Positions 44,569 through 54,364 are shown, counted from the first letter of the stretch. The stretch: DNA of 64,000 nucleotides from Roseiarcus sp963717215 (GCA_963717215.1 CAVQVS010000006.1:682001-746000), one strand, 5' to 3'. Notes: generated by a model from the letters alone, not told the origin. Translations and numbers: made by a program.

Positions 44569-45361
44569 CTAACCTCCTGCTTGCTGAAGAGAGGGATGGA
44601 GCGGGGCCCCGTATTCGTCGTGGCGACGCCACCAAACGCCCTGCTCGTTGCGCCCCTTGGGCGCCCGGTCGAGCCACTGATAGGCGCCCCAGAGTCCGTC
44701 CAGTCCACGCGAATAGGTTGAATAGGCGTGGTGGACGACACCGTCCTCGATTGCGAAAGCGCTCATGCCCGGCCGATCGCGCATGAAGGTTCGCCCGTCG
44801 GTTCCGCACGATTCCGCGAACCGGGCGACAGGCTCGGGAACCTGCGCCGCGGTCAGCGGATGGTCGCCGCGCCGATAATTGTACTCGACGCCGCCTTCGC
44901 GCTGCTTTTCCTCGGTGATCGACACGTTGAAATCGAAGTTGAACTCATCGCCGAACGAGGAAGCCCACGGAAACCTCCATCCCATCCGCTGCTTGTAAGT
45001 CTTGAGCTTGGCAAGCGGCGCGCGCGACACGGCCCATAGCGCAACGTCGTGGTTCGCGAGATGCACCGCGAAGCCATTGAACCCGTCAGCGATCATCGAG
45101 CAGGACGGACAGCCGGCCTTGTAATCGGGCCCGAACATGAAGTGATAGACGAGAAGCTGCGAGCGCCCGCCGAAAAGGTCCTCGAGCGAGGCCTCGCCGT
45201 CTTCGGTGTCGAACCGGTAGGCCTTATCGAACTCGAACCCGCGGCATCTCCTGGCGGCGCCGCGCGACTTCATCGCTGAGCCGGGTCAGTTCTTTTTCTT
45301 GAGCGAGCAGCGCGAGGCGGGCGTTCAGCCATTCGTCGCGCGAAACGACCTCATTGTGCAT
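44569..45361 (-). CDS. DUF899 (thioredoxin-like) family protein, second copy, frame broken near 45233
   Basis: Another DUF899 protein of about 264 residues. It begins MHNEVVSRDEWLNARLALLA at 45361, with AGGAGA nine bases upstream. The frame is lost after QEMPRVRV near 45233, and the domain goes on in the next frame with FDKAYRFDTEDGEASLEDLF, GCPSCSMIADGFNG and KQRMGWRFPWASS. One indel accounts for this. It is the partner of the copy just downstream; the two share the domain but only moderate identity. Confidence 0.82.
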
Positions 45362-45429
45362 TGGGCAGTCTCCTGTTTGGCGAGGGCGGCTTCGAGAGGC
45401 GCCGCCTCGATGGCCTCAATCGTGAGGAG

Positions 45430-45504
45430 CGCCGAAGGCGCGTCTAGAACCCTGCTCCAGCTATCGGCGCCGTCTCATCGTCGATGAGCGTCCTTCGAGA
45501 CGCG
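45430..45504. repeat. Intergenic palindromic repeat, copy 2
   Basis: Contains the 16-mer CGCCGAAGGCGCGTCT (45430-45445), shared with the copy at 43463, and TCCTTCGAGACGCG (45491-45504), the inverse of 43472-43485. It occupies the space between the AHSA1 gene and the second DUF899 gene and may affect the operon's mRNA. Confidence 0.58.
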
Positions 45505-45555
45505 CCGCCGGCGGGGCCGCTCCTCAGGTCGAGGCGGGGGCCCAAGCGTCGTTCT

Positions 45556-46092
45556 TCAGCCCGGGATGCGCCGGTCGTATTCGGCTCTCAGGCGACTGAA
45601 CCGGTCCCAGAAAGGCTCCGGCGTCTCGCCGTTGAGGCGCACGGCCAGCATGTCGAGATGCGCGTGCCAGCCGGTGCTGACGCCTACCATCATGCCGCGG
45701 GTGGGCAGGCGGCGGTGTACGACGGTGAGCAGCACTTTCTCGCCCCTCGGCTCGAGTTCGAACGAAACGTCGCTATCTTCCTTTCCCCAGGTGAAGACGA
45801 GTTTGTGCGGCGGATCGAGGGCGACGATCCGGCTCTCCATCCGGTGCTCCTCGCCGAAGCCCTCCGGCCGCTTGCCTGGCGGGTCGGTGAGCTCGCTGTT
45901 GCGCCAGACAAATTCGAACGGCGCGCCAACCTTCATCTCCATATCGCCGGACGCCAGCCACTTGCGGCGCAGATCGCTTTCGGTGAGATAGGCCCAAACC
46001 CGCTCGATCGGTCCAGGCAACATACGTTGGATCGTGAGCGTGGCCGGCTCCGACAGCGCGCCATAGGCGTCGACTTTCGCGCGTTCGTTCAT
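45556..46092 (-). CDS. SRPBCC/AHSA1 domain protein
   Basis: A 178-residue protein with the AHSA1-like START fold: LTIQRMLPGPIERVWAYLTE, RRKWLASGDMEM, VGAPFEFVWRN, and LTVVHRRLPTRGM. These proteins bind hydrophobic ligands, and the exact role is unknown. The start overlaps the stop of the upstream ArsR gene by four bases. ArsR-AHSA1-DUF899 sets are frequent in proteobacteria, which supports one operon here. Confidence 0.88.
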   Translation of the reverse strand: MNERAKVDAYGALSEPATLTIQRMLPGPIERVWAYLTESDLRRKWLASGDMEMKVGAPFEFVWRNSELTDPPGKRPEGFGEEHRMESRIVALDPPHKLVFTWGKEDSDVSFELEPRGEKVLLTVVHRRLPTRGMMVGVSTGWHAHLDMLAVRLNGETPEPFWDRFSRLRAEYDRRIPG

Positions 46093-46469
46093 GTCTCATC
46101 TCCTTGTTTGCGGGTCGGTTCGCGGTTCGCAGATTTTTGCTTGTCTTCCTGACGGAGAAGCCGATCGAGAATATCGAGGCGCGCGGTCCAGAAGCGCTCG
46201 TAGAAGCTCAGCCACTCGTGCGCGCTCTCCAACGGTCCCGGATCGAGGCGGCAGAGATGAGCGCGTCCGCGCACCTCGCGCTGGATCAGTCCTGCGCTTT
46301 CAAGCACCTTGATGTGCTTCGAGGCCGCCGCGAGCGACATGGCGAAGGGCTGCGCCAGCTGGCCCACGGTTCGCTCGCCGGAGGTGAGTTCGAGAAGCAT
46401 CCGCCGACGCGTGGAGTCGCTCAGCGCGTGGAAGATGTGGCTCAGCTCGGGCGCCTGTAATTCAACCAT
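46089..46469 (-). CDS. ArsR-family transcriptional regulator
   Basis: A 126-residue winged-helix protein: LSHIFHALSDSTRRRMLLEL, ERTVGQLAQPFAMSLAAASKHIKVLESAGLI, and VRGRAHLCRLDPGPL. It lacks the CxC metal site of classic arsenic sensors. It heads the operon with AHSA1, two DUF899 proteins and a membrane protein, and probably represses it. A TTGTTGAA-rich stretch upstream near 46470-46485 is a possible operator. Confidence 0.9.
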   Translation of the reverse strand: MVELQAPELSHIFHALSDSTRRRMLLELTSGERTVGQLAQPFAMSLAAASKHIKVLESAGLIQREVRGRAHLCRLDPGPLESAHEWLSFYERFWTARLDILDRLLRQEDKQKSANREPTRKQGDET

Positions 46470-46825
46470 GTTGTTGAATGTACGTGGGTCATTTTAGAAA
46501 GTCAACCGATTGGTTGAGCAATTTCGCCGCTCCGGAGAAATTTCGGGCGCGCGTCCCCTCGTTTGGGGCAAATTCCGCGAACGGACGGGTTCAGCTTCCC
46601 TCGGCTCGAAGATTATTGCAGTACGTCGGTAGTCATAGAAAAACGCTCCTGAAATTACAAATACAATAGAGTATTAATGGCTCACAGCAAGAAACCATGC
46701 ACACTCTAAGCGGAAATTTATCTAATTTATAGCGTATTAATTATCGTAACATCACGAAAAATTGTTTTTACCATAATCAATAGCCAAGCGTAAATCCGTC
46801 GTCTTGGGAATGGGAGGGGCGTTCG
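46470..46825. other. AT-rich divergent region before the PEP-CTERM genes
   Basis: About 355 bases with a marked drop in GC from 46600 to 46800. It separates the ArsR operon from the PEP-CTERM gene at 46826 and should hold both promoters. No gene or clear operator was seen. Confidence 0.45.
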
Positions 46826-47461
46826 ATGAAAAAATTCGCGACAATTGGCTTGATCGCGGCTGGTATCGCTTTTGTGGCGATGCAATCTGCGTAAGCGGCG
46901 TTTGTGCTTATCTGCCCCTCCACCACGTGTGGCGCCGCACCTGGCACCACCACGTTTTTCGCCGGCGATTTCGAAGCCGGCTTCGACGTGAACGGGTCTC
47001 TAACGACAGTCGGCTTGGGGAACTCCGCCACGACACCCGTGTCTCAGGCTGGCGCATTCGTCGACGGCGCGGCGAAGAACACTTTCTCCGGGTTATGGAG
47101 AGACCGCGGGACCTCCACACCCGTGAGCGCGACCGTGTTCTTCACGGATAGCTCGGGCGCAATCAGCGACGTGCTCAGTTACACCTTCGCACCGAGTTCT
47201 GGCCAGACCGGCTCTCTCACCGGGTTCATGATCAGCGGCATGCTATCGGCCGCGGATCTTGCCTTGGTCGGGATCACGCCAACTGCGACCGCCCCTGAAG
47301 GCCAGCTCTTCGTCTTCGACAACGCCTTCATCGAGGCACATGTCCTCGGCGCCGCAGTTCCAGAGCCGTCGACCTGGGCGATGATGATGCTCGGGTTCGC
47401 CGGACTCGGTTATGCGGGCTGGCGCCGGTGCGCGAAGAAGGCTCAGCCAGCGCTAGCGTAA
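46826..47461 (+). pseudogene. PEP-CTERM protein interrupted by an in-frame stop
   Basis: The gene starts at ATG 46826 with a signal peptide (MKKFATIGLIAAGIAFVAMQ), and a TAA at 46892-46894 interrupts it at codon 23. The same frame then continues through about 180 residues to a PEP-CTERM tail (VPEPSTWAMMMLGFAGLG) and basic end. The region between is Thr/Ser/Gly-rich, without a recognised catalytic motif. A single base change would restore one open protein, so it is a recent nonsense mutation or a sequencing error. GGGAGGGG lies upstream of the ATG. Confidence 0.78.
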
Positions 47462-47672
47462 CGCCATGCTGTTTGCGGGCGCGGCGGCGTCATTGCCGCC
47501 GCCACTTTGGGCTGCAAGGTGATTCGCTGGGGTTCGCTGGCCGCTCGAGTTGAAGAGGCTCTGACAGTTTACGCTGTCCGCCGCGCGCGCCTTAACTCAT
47601 GTCTTTCCCCCGGCAACATGGCGCCCGAAATTGGTCGGGCTGCAAACAAGACCCGGCCGGGGAGACGTCCAG

Positions 47673-48701
47673 ATGATTCACAGATCTTTTTCGCGCGCGG
47701 CTTTCGCACTCGCCGCCTGCTCTACCGCGATACTCGGGCTCTCCGCTGCTCGCGCCGCTGACTTCTCCGCTGAATATGTGTTCGGCGACAGCCTCTCCGA
47801 CAACGGTAACCTCGCCGCCGCATTCGGAGCGCCCTTTCCGAACCCGCCGAGCGCCAACAGCAGCTTCACCAACGGACCCGTCGCAGTGCAGCTCCTCGCC
47901 CAGAGCCTGGGACTCAGCGCCAACGCTTCACTCTGGCTGACGGCGCCCGCAGTTCCTGCGGGAACGAACTACGCGGTCGCCGGAGCGACGTCCGCGTTGG
48001 CCGCGATTGGCGGACCCACTGGGATCAATCTGCCGGAACAGGTCGGAGCCTACAGTCTCTACGCGTCGGACCACGCCGATCCAAACGCGCTCTATGTCGT
48101 GATGATCGGCGGAAACGACGTCCGCAACGCAGCACTGCAAGGAACCGGCGCCCCCGCGGTCACGGAAGGCGTTGAAACGGAATTGGCGGCAATCTCCACG
48201 TTATCGGACGAGGGCGCGAAGCACTTCCTGGTCGTGAATGTCCCCAATGTCGGGATCATTCCGGAATTCGCGCAGGACAATCCGACGCTGGCGGGCGAAG
48301 CGACGACGTTCAGCCAGCTCTACGACCAAGAGCTTGCAGCGGGACTGGGCGGCCTTGATCTGAGCGCGGCGGGCGCAACCCTGACGGATTTCGACCTCTA
48401 CGGCTATAACGCGAACATTCTCGCCAATGCCGCGGCGCTCGGATTCACCAACACGACCGACCGCTGCTACACCAACACGCCGGGGAGTTCGGCGACGTCG
48501 GCGGCATGTGGACCGAACGCCGAGAACATCAATAGCTTCATCTACTGGGACGACATTCATCCAACCGCCCGGCTCCACGCGCTGTGGGCGCAGGGCTTTG
48601 AAGCGGCGGTTCCGGAGCCCTCTACCTGGGGGATGATGATGCTGGGCTTCGCTGGCTTGGGTTTTGCGGGCTATCGCGCGCGGGGTCGCGCGGCGGCGTG
48701 A
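47673..48701 (+). CDS. PEP-CTERM anchored GDSL/SGNH esterase-like protein
   Basis: A 342-residue exported protein with a signal peptide (AAFALAACSTAILGLSAARA), GDSL block YVFGDSLSDNGN, the block III-like VVMIGGNDVRNA and the catalytic Asp-x-x-His end block WDDIHPTARLHAL. The tail is VPEPSTWGMMMLGFAGLGF followed by basic residues. It is related in architecture to the gene at 24385, though clearly diverged. Such proteins may be esterases tethered in the envelope or the exopolysaccharide matrix. The start at 47673 has GGGGAG upstream. Confidence 0.9.
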   Translation: MIHRSFSRAAFALAACSTAILGLSAARAADFSAEYVFGDSLSDNGNLAAAFGAPFPNPPSANSSFTNGPVAVQLLAQSLGLSANASLWLTAPAVPAGTNYAVAGATSALAAIGGPTGINLPEQVGAYSLYASDHADPNALYVVMIGGNDVRNAALQGTGAPAVTEGVETELAAISTLSDEGAKHFLVVNVPNVGIIPEFAQDNPTLAGEATTFSQLYDQELAAGLGGLDLSAAGATLTDFDLYGYNANILANAAALGFTNTTDRCYTNTPGSSATSAACGPNAENINSFIYWDDIHPTARLHALWAQGFEAAVPEPSTWGMMMLGFAGLGFAGYRARGRAAA

Positions 48702-48722
48702 GGCGGTCTGAGTTTGGACCAG

Positions 48723-48746
48723 AAAGGCCGCTTCCGGGCGGCCTTT
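48723..48746 (+). terminator. Intrinsic terminator after the second GDSL gene
   Basis: A 9-bp perfect stem, AAAGGCCGC at 48723-48731 with GCGGCCTTT at 48738-48746, a six-base loop and a T-rich tail (CGTTTT). It lies between convergent genes and can serve both strands. It is nearly the same hairpin as at 25325. Confidence 0.88.
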
Positions 48747-48780
48747 CGTTTTGAGCCTTCCCAGGCATAACTCTAGCTCC

Positions 48781-49665
48781 TTATGTAGTTTTTTCGAGCC
48801 GATGGGCGGCTGCCCGCGCCAGAGCCACGAACCCCGCAACATCGACCTCCTCAGCCCGCATCGTCGGCTCAAGCTCGACGGCGGCGAGAAGCCCAGGAAG
48901 TTCGAGACCCCGCGCCGCGGCGAAGGCCTTGAGTGACTGGCGCAGCATCTTGCGCCGCTGGCCGAACGCGGCCTGGGTCAGCGCAGACAGCGTCGCGGCG
49001 TTGCATGGGCTCGGGCTCGCACGCGGAACAAGCTCGACCACGCTCGACGTGACCTTGGGCGCGGGAACGAAGGCGGCCGGGGGAATGTCGAACAGGATGC
49101 GCGCCTCAGTGCGCCATCCCGCCAGCACCGCGAGGCGTCCGTAGTCAGCGCGCTGGACTGGGGTCGCGACAATGCGCTCAGCCACCTCGCGCTGGAACAT
49201 GAGCGTCAGGCGTTCGTAGAACGGCGGCCAGGGCTCGGCCTCGAGCCAGCCAGCCAGGAGCGCGGTCGCGATGTTGTAGGGCAGATTGGCGACGATGCGA
49301 ATCGGCAGGGACCTAGCCTTGTCGACCAGCGTCTGTGGCGCGATGCGCAGCGCGTCGCCCTCGATGACCTCGATCCGTCCCGGCCAATGCGCGCCAATTT
49401 CGGCTAGCGCGCCGAGCGCACGGGCGTCGCGCTCGATGGCGATCACCTTCTCGGCGCCCTCCGACAGAAGCGCGCGCGTGAGACCGCCTGGACCCGGGCC
49501 GACCTCGATCACGACGACGCCTGCGAGCGGCCCCGCAGAGCGGGCGATCTTGCGGGTCAGGTTGAGATCAAAGAGGAAGTTCTGGCCCAGCGCCTTGCGG
49601 GCATTAAGCCCATGCGCCGCGACCACGTCGCTTAAGCGTGGCAGCCCGTCCGCGGCGAGGCTCAT
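48781..49665 (-). CDS. rsmA: 16S rRNA (adenine1518/1519-N6) dimethyltransferase RsmA (KsgA)
   Basis: A 294-residue rRNA adenine dimethyltransferase. Marks are ALGQNFLFDLNLTRKIA, the SAM motif VIEVGPGPGGLTRALL, IAIERDARALGALA, and the catalytic NLPYNIATALL. It methylates two adjacent adenines in a 16S rRNA hairpin late in 30S assembly. Its start overlaps the pdxA stop by four bases, the usual coupling. Confidence 0.95.
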   Translation of the reverse strand: MSLAADGLPRLSDVVAAHGLNARKALGQNFLFDLNLTRKIARSAGPLAGVVVIEVGPGPGGLTRALLSEGAEKVIAIERDARALGALAEIGAHWPGRIEVIEGDALRIAPQTLVDKARSLPIRIVANLPYNIATALLAGWLEAEPWPPFYERLTLMFQREVAERIVATPVQRADYGRLAVLAGWRTEARILFDIPPAAFVPAPKVTSSVVELVPRASPSPCNAATLSALTQAAFGQRRKMLRQSLKAFAAARGLELPGLLAAVELEPTMRAEEVDVAGFVALARAAAHRLEKTT

Positions 49666-50657
49666 CGCGTCAGCCGGTCGGCGAGCTTGAGCGCCGCAAT
49701 GAGGCTAGCGGGATTCGCAATCCCCTTTCCGGCGATGTCGAACGCGGTGCCGTGATCGGGGGACGTGCGCACGAACGGCAGGCCGAGCGTGACGTTGACG
49801 CCTTCATCGAAGGCGAGGGTCTTCGCCGGGATCAGGCCCTGGTCATGATACATGGTAAGCGCCACATCGTAGCGCGCCCGCGCCTTGGGATGGAACATCG
49901 TATCGGCGGGGAGCGGCCCGACGATGTCGATTCCTTCGCCCCGCAGCGTCTCGATCGCGGGGCCGATGATCGTGATCTCCTCTCGCCCCATCGCTCCGCC
50001 CTCGCCCGCGTGCGGATTGAGCCCGGCGACCGCCAGGCGCGGCCGCGTCATATGAAAGCGGGCGCGCATGTCCCGATCGACGATGCGTCCGGTCTTGATG
50101 ATCAGCTCGGCGGTCAGTGCGCTGGCCACGTCGGCGAGCGGGATATGGATGGTCACGGGGACAACCGCCAGCGTCTCCGACCATATCATCATCACCGGAA
50201 AAGCCGGAGCGCCCCAGGCCTCGGCGAGCGCGCCGAGATATTCGGTATGACCGGGGTATTGGAATCCCGCCTGATAAAGCGTGGCTTTGGCGATCGGGTT
50301 GGTCACCACCGCGCGCGTGTGGCCTTGACGGACCGCCTCGACCGCGCGCTCGATCGATTCGATTGTCGCCGCGGCATTGGCTGCGCTGGGGCGCCCAGGC
50401 GCGTCTTCAACCGCGTTTTTCAGCGGCACGACCGGCAGGCCATTCGCGAACGTGGCATGAGCTCCGGCCAGATCGGTCTCGATGATAGGCGCGGTAAAGC
50501 CCGCTCTCTTCGCGGCGGCGGCCAGTACGACGGGCGTCGCGAAAATGAGAAAGGGGACGTCTGGCGTTCGGTCGCGCCAGGCGGCCACCGCCAGCTCCGG
50601 ACCGATCCCCGCCGGGTCGCCCATCGTCATCGCCAGCGGCGCGATGTCGCCGGTCAT
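49662..50657 (-). CDS. pdxA: 4-hydroxythreonine-4-phosphate dehydrogenase PdxA
   Basis: A 331-residue enzyme of vitamin B6 synthesis. It begins MTGDIAPLAMTMGDPAGIGPELA, with the family marks AVVTNPIAKATLYQAGF, GHTEYL, AGLNPHAGEGG, and MYHDQGLIPAKTL carrying metal-binding His and Asp residues. It follows lptD by 40 bases. In many alphaproteobacteria surA separates these genes, and it is absent here. Confidence 0.95.
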   Translation of the reverse strand: MTGDIAPLAMTMGDPAGIGPELAVAAWRDRTPDVPFLIFATPVVLAAAAKRAGFTAPIIETDLAGAHATFANGLPVVPLKNAVEDAPGRPSAANAAATIESIERAVEAVRQGHTRAVVTNPIAKATLYQAGFQYPGHTEYLGALAEAWGAPAFPVMMIWSETLAVVPVTIHIPLADVASALTAELIIKTGRIVDRDMRARFHMTRPRLAVAGLNPHAGEGGAMGREEITIIGPAIETLRGEGIDIVGPLPADTMFHPKARARYDVALTMYHDQGLIPAKTLAFDEGVNVTLGLPFVRTSPDHGTAFDIAGKGIANPASLIAALKLADRLTR

Positions 50658-50697
50658 GTCGAGACTCCAAGCCCGGGTTCGCGTCGCCGGACGGCGA

Positions 50698-53285
50698 TCA
50701 GAGACCGACGTTCGTCTTCACATCGCCAAGCGTGCGCAGCACGAGCTGAAATCATCAGCGTCTGATTGCGCGTCGCCGGGTTCTGAATGACCGGACCGCC
50801 CGGGACTGTGGCGAAGGCCTCCGGCTGGCTGACGCTAGACGAATATCTGAGGGTGAGTGTCGTGCATTCGTCCTTGTAGCCGACGCCAAACGAATAGCCG
50901 ATCGGATTGAAGACCGGGGTCGACTGTCCGAGGGTGTCGTAGTAGTGCCGCGACATGTCGACCACGAGCGATCCGTCGAGCGACCAGCAATTCTGAAAGC
51001 TGTAGGCGAGGCTCCCGGTCACACCTTCGCGCGGGAACTCGAAGCCGAGGGCCGGCTGGGCGGCGTATAGCGCGTAGTCGACAGCGCCACTCACGCCGGC
51101 GTAGTTCGCTTTGAGGATTCCGTCGAAGCGGTCAAGTTGCAGCGTCGAGCTGTCGAACTGCTGTTTGCTCATGAGCGTGATCGGGTTCGAGAACGGTTGC
51201 AGCGTCTCGCCGAAAACGAAGTTCGAGTACTTCTTGTCCAGGCCCGAACTCGAGCCCGGTGCCGGTGGGATCAAAGAGCGTATAGGAATTCTGGCCAGCG
51301 ACCTGGATCAATTCGCCGCCGACAAAATTGGCGTGGCCGCCATTGGCGAAGTCGGCGGCGTATTGGAATCCGTAATTGAGGCGAGTGCCGCCTTCGACCC
51401 GATCGTAGCCAGAGAACTTGTCCCAGGCGAACAGGTTCGTGTCGTCGAAAACGAGGCTCTGCAAATCTTCGTTGGGCTGAATTCTCGGCATGACCTCGCT
51501 CGGACGGGCGATAAATTGGGCGATCGGCGTGAGGGTCTGCGTCCCCCACGACGATGTGGACGTGAACGGATAGCGGTACTCGAGGCCGGCGCCCGCCATG
51601 CCGCGGGCAAAAGCGCCCTGGTCCGAGCCGGAAAAGAAGGCGGCCTGGCTCGAATTGGCGACCGTGCTCGTGCCGAACCCGCTGGCGTAGGTGATCGATC
51701 CTGTTTCATTGAGCTCGGTCGCCTCGCCGTCAAGGCGGGCGAACACGAACGGTTTCCAGACCTCGCCGATGGGATCGATATAGCCGCGCTGCCACGACAC
51801 CTGTCCCGACGCCCGCGTGTAGTTGCCGGCGATGCCGCGCAGGAGGCATTTTCCCGGGACATACGTATTGACGAAGGTATTTCCGACCAGCGTCTCGCAG
51901 ACATTATAAAGGTGAAAGGCGTTGTCGAAGGTCTGCAGGCCTGTCGATTGGAACGCGGCGTTTGTCTGGTTGATGTTGGCGATGTTTGCGTCGACCGTCA
52001 GTTCGCCACCGAGGCCATTGGTGCGGTCCGCGGGAACATTGATCACCCGGTTGTAGTCGAACACCGGCGCGACCGCGGTCGGCAATGTGCGATTGTCGTC
52101 GCTCGCCGTCGTGCCTTCGAAATGGTAGGCGCTGAGGTCGAAGTAACTCTGGGCCGACTGGCCTCGCAGATAGACATTCGAGACGATGTCCTGGAAATAG
52201 TAATTGTCGAAGTTGATGCCTTGAAGCCGGTAGTCGTTAAGGAAGAATTTGTCGCTCATCCATGTGCCGTTCCAGCCGAACTGCCACATATCATTGAGAA
52301 AAAAGTTGCCCTTGCTTTGGATTGCGCCTCGCAGCCGGGTGTCTCCCGCGCCAAAGGGAAAAACAGGAAACGCCCCGGGTTGCTCTTGATCGATTCCGAT
52401 CGCACGAATGTTGTACGAGCCGTTGGAGAGTCGCTGACGCCAGTCGACTTCTCCCAATAATCCCTGCTTCGAGAGGAAGGTTGGAGTCAGCGTGAGGTCG
52501 TAATTGGGGGCGAGATTGATGAAATAGGGTAAGCTCATCCCGTAGCCGAGATCCCCCCCTGAAACGAGCGACGGCGCTAAAAGGCCAGTCTGCTTGTTGA
52601 CGGTCGCGTCAGGCGAGGAAAAATAGGGCATGTAAAATACCGGAAAGCCCCAAAACTGGAGCTGAGCGTCTTCGTAGTAGACCGTATGGGTCGTTTGGTT
52701 CTCGATGATCTTGGTCGCGCGCACCTGCCAGAATGGGGGCCGTTCTGGATGGTCCTTGCACGGTTCGCAGGCGGTGTAGGTCCCCTTCTGCAGCACCGTG
52801 ACATCGCCGTTTGAGCGCTCGATGCGCGGAGAGGAGAAGCGCGTCTTGTCGGACGTCAGAACCTGGACGCTGTCCATGAAACCGTTGGCAAAATTATCGC
52901 TGAGGGCGAAGCGGGTTCCGTAGACGACGTTGCCATGCTCGTCCGTCATCTTGGCGTGGCCTTCAGCGTAAACGCGCTTGCTGGCGCGGTCGTAGATTAC
53001 ACGGTCCGCCTGAAGCACCCTGCCTTGATAGAAAAGCTGAACCGAACCCTCCGCCGTGACCGTGTTCTTGTCTTTGTCGTAGATAAGCTGATCGGCGTCG
53101 ATGACCAGCTTGTCCTGCGGTTTGGCTTGCGCCGGCTGGGCCGGGGGAGGGGTTTGTGCTGACGCCGGTCCGGCGAACAATTGGGCGCACGCCACAAGCG
53201 CCGCGATCGCCAGCCACAGTGCGATTCTCGCAGCCCGCTTCCGGCCGGCATTCAACTCAAAGGGAGAGCTGACGGCAAGCCCCAT
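50698..53285 (-). CDS. lptD: LPS-assembly protein LptD, frame broken near 51240 and 50745
   Basis: The outer-membrane translocon that inserts lipopolysaccharide. A signal peptide (ALWLAIAALVACAQLFAGPA) is followed by the LptA-like domain (DKLVIDADQLIYDKDKNTV, QADRVIYDRASKRVYAEG), then a CEPC pair and the barrel with TVYYEDAQLQFWGFPVFYMP. The frame shifts near 51240 (after YTLFDPTGTG) to GLDKKYSNFVFGE, and again near 50745. There the terminal strand LVLRTLGDVKTNVGL ends in a stop at 50698. Joined length is about 860 residues. The start at 53285 overlaps the lptG stop by one base. An essential gene, so the breaks are probably sequencing errors. Confidence 0.88.
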
Positions 53286-54364
53286 CAACCATCCTCTTGT
53301 TGCAACAACACATACACGCCAAACATGCAGCCGATGATCCCGGGCGACCACCCCGCTACGGAGGCGCTGAGGAATCCCGCACCGCCAAGATCGTTGACCA
53401 CTTTGGTGGCGACATAAAGCACGAACCCCGCCACGACGCCACCGGAAACCATATATTCGATCCCGCCCATTCGGAAGAATCTTAATGAAAAGCAAGCAGC
53501 CACCAGCACCATCGCCGCCAGCATCAACGGGCGCGCCAGAAGCTCCTGATATTTCAGTAGGTAAGCCGTCGGGTCCAATCCAGCGCGCGCGGTCTGTTCG
53601 GCGAGCCCAGGCAGCCGCCAAAACGACACGGTTTCAGGAGCGACAAACGCCTGGGCGACTTCCCTACGATCCAGATTCGTCGCCAAGAGGTAGGTCGAAA
53701 CCCGACGCGCTTCGAAACCCGGACTGACCGCCACGACATCGTGCAGCACCCAATAACCCTCGCGTAACTCGCCCGAGGCTGCCTCCAACCGTTCAATAAA
53801 ATTACCCTGGTCGTCGAAGTTGAAAATCTCGATCGCGTTGAACTGAGTGCCGCCCAGGTTCCTTCCGCCGGCGCGAATAACAGCCTGACCGTCGACGCTT
53901 TTCTGCCGAATCCACATCCCCATCGAGCCGGCCGCGGGGCCCCCGAACACTTTGCTCTCGATGTCGTCCGATCTCTCTTTCATCCACGTCGATGCCGGGT
54001 TGTAGGCGACAACCGACAGCACGCCGATGAGAACGATCACAGTGAGCGGGGGAGTCAGGAATTGCCAGACAGACAGCCCTGCCGCGCGCGCGACGACCAA
54101 TTCCATCTTTCGCGACAAATTCAGGAACGCGATCATGGAGCCAAACAGAACCGCGAAGGGCAGCGCTTGCTCGGCGACCGTCGGCGTTCGCAGGAACGAC
54201 AGGCCGGCCATGAGAATTCCGGTTGCACGCTGAGAATCACCCGAACGGCGCAGGAGTTCTATGAGATCGACGGCGTAAATGAGAACGAAGACCACCATGA
54301 AAGCGGCGATCACCGAGCGGGCGAAGCGGCCGGCGAGATAGAACGACAGCGTCCGGCCGATCAC
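53285..54364 (-). CDS. lptG: LPS export permease LptG
   Basis: A 359-residue YjgP/YjgQ permease that works with LptF and the ATPase LptB to extract lipopolysaccharide from the inner membrane. Membrane spans lie near residues 15-35, 60-80 and 100-120, with three more after the periplasmic domain (MLAAMVLVAACFSLRFF, EYMVSGGVVAGFVLYV, and a last one). It starts at GTG 54364, whose GTGA overlaps the lptF stop. The longer frame upstream is a shadow in lptF. Downstream, its stop overlaps the lptD start. Confidence 0.92.
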   Translation of the reverse strand: MIGRTLSFYLAGRFARSVIAAFMVVFVLIYAVDLIELLRRSGDSQRATGILMAGLSFLRTPTVAEQALPFAVLFGSMIAFLNLSRKMELVVARAAGLSVWQFLTPPLTVIVLIGVLSVVAYNPASTWMKERSDDIESKVFGGPAAGSMGMWIRQKSVDGQAVIRAGGRNLGGTQFNAIEIFNFDDQGNFIERLEAASGELREGYWVLHDVVAVSPGFEARRVSTYLLATNLDRREVAQAFVAPETVSFWRLPGLAEQTARAGLDPTAYLLKYQELLARPLMLAAMVLVAACFSLRFFRMGGIEYMVSGGVVAGFVLYVATKVVNDLGGAGFLSASVAGWSPGIIGCMFGVYVLLQQEDG

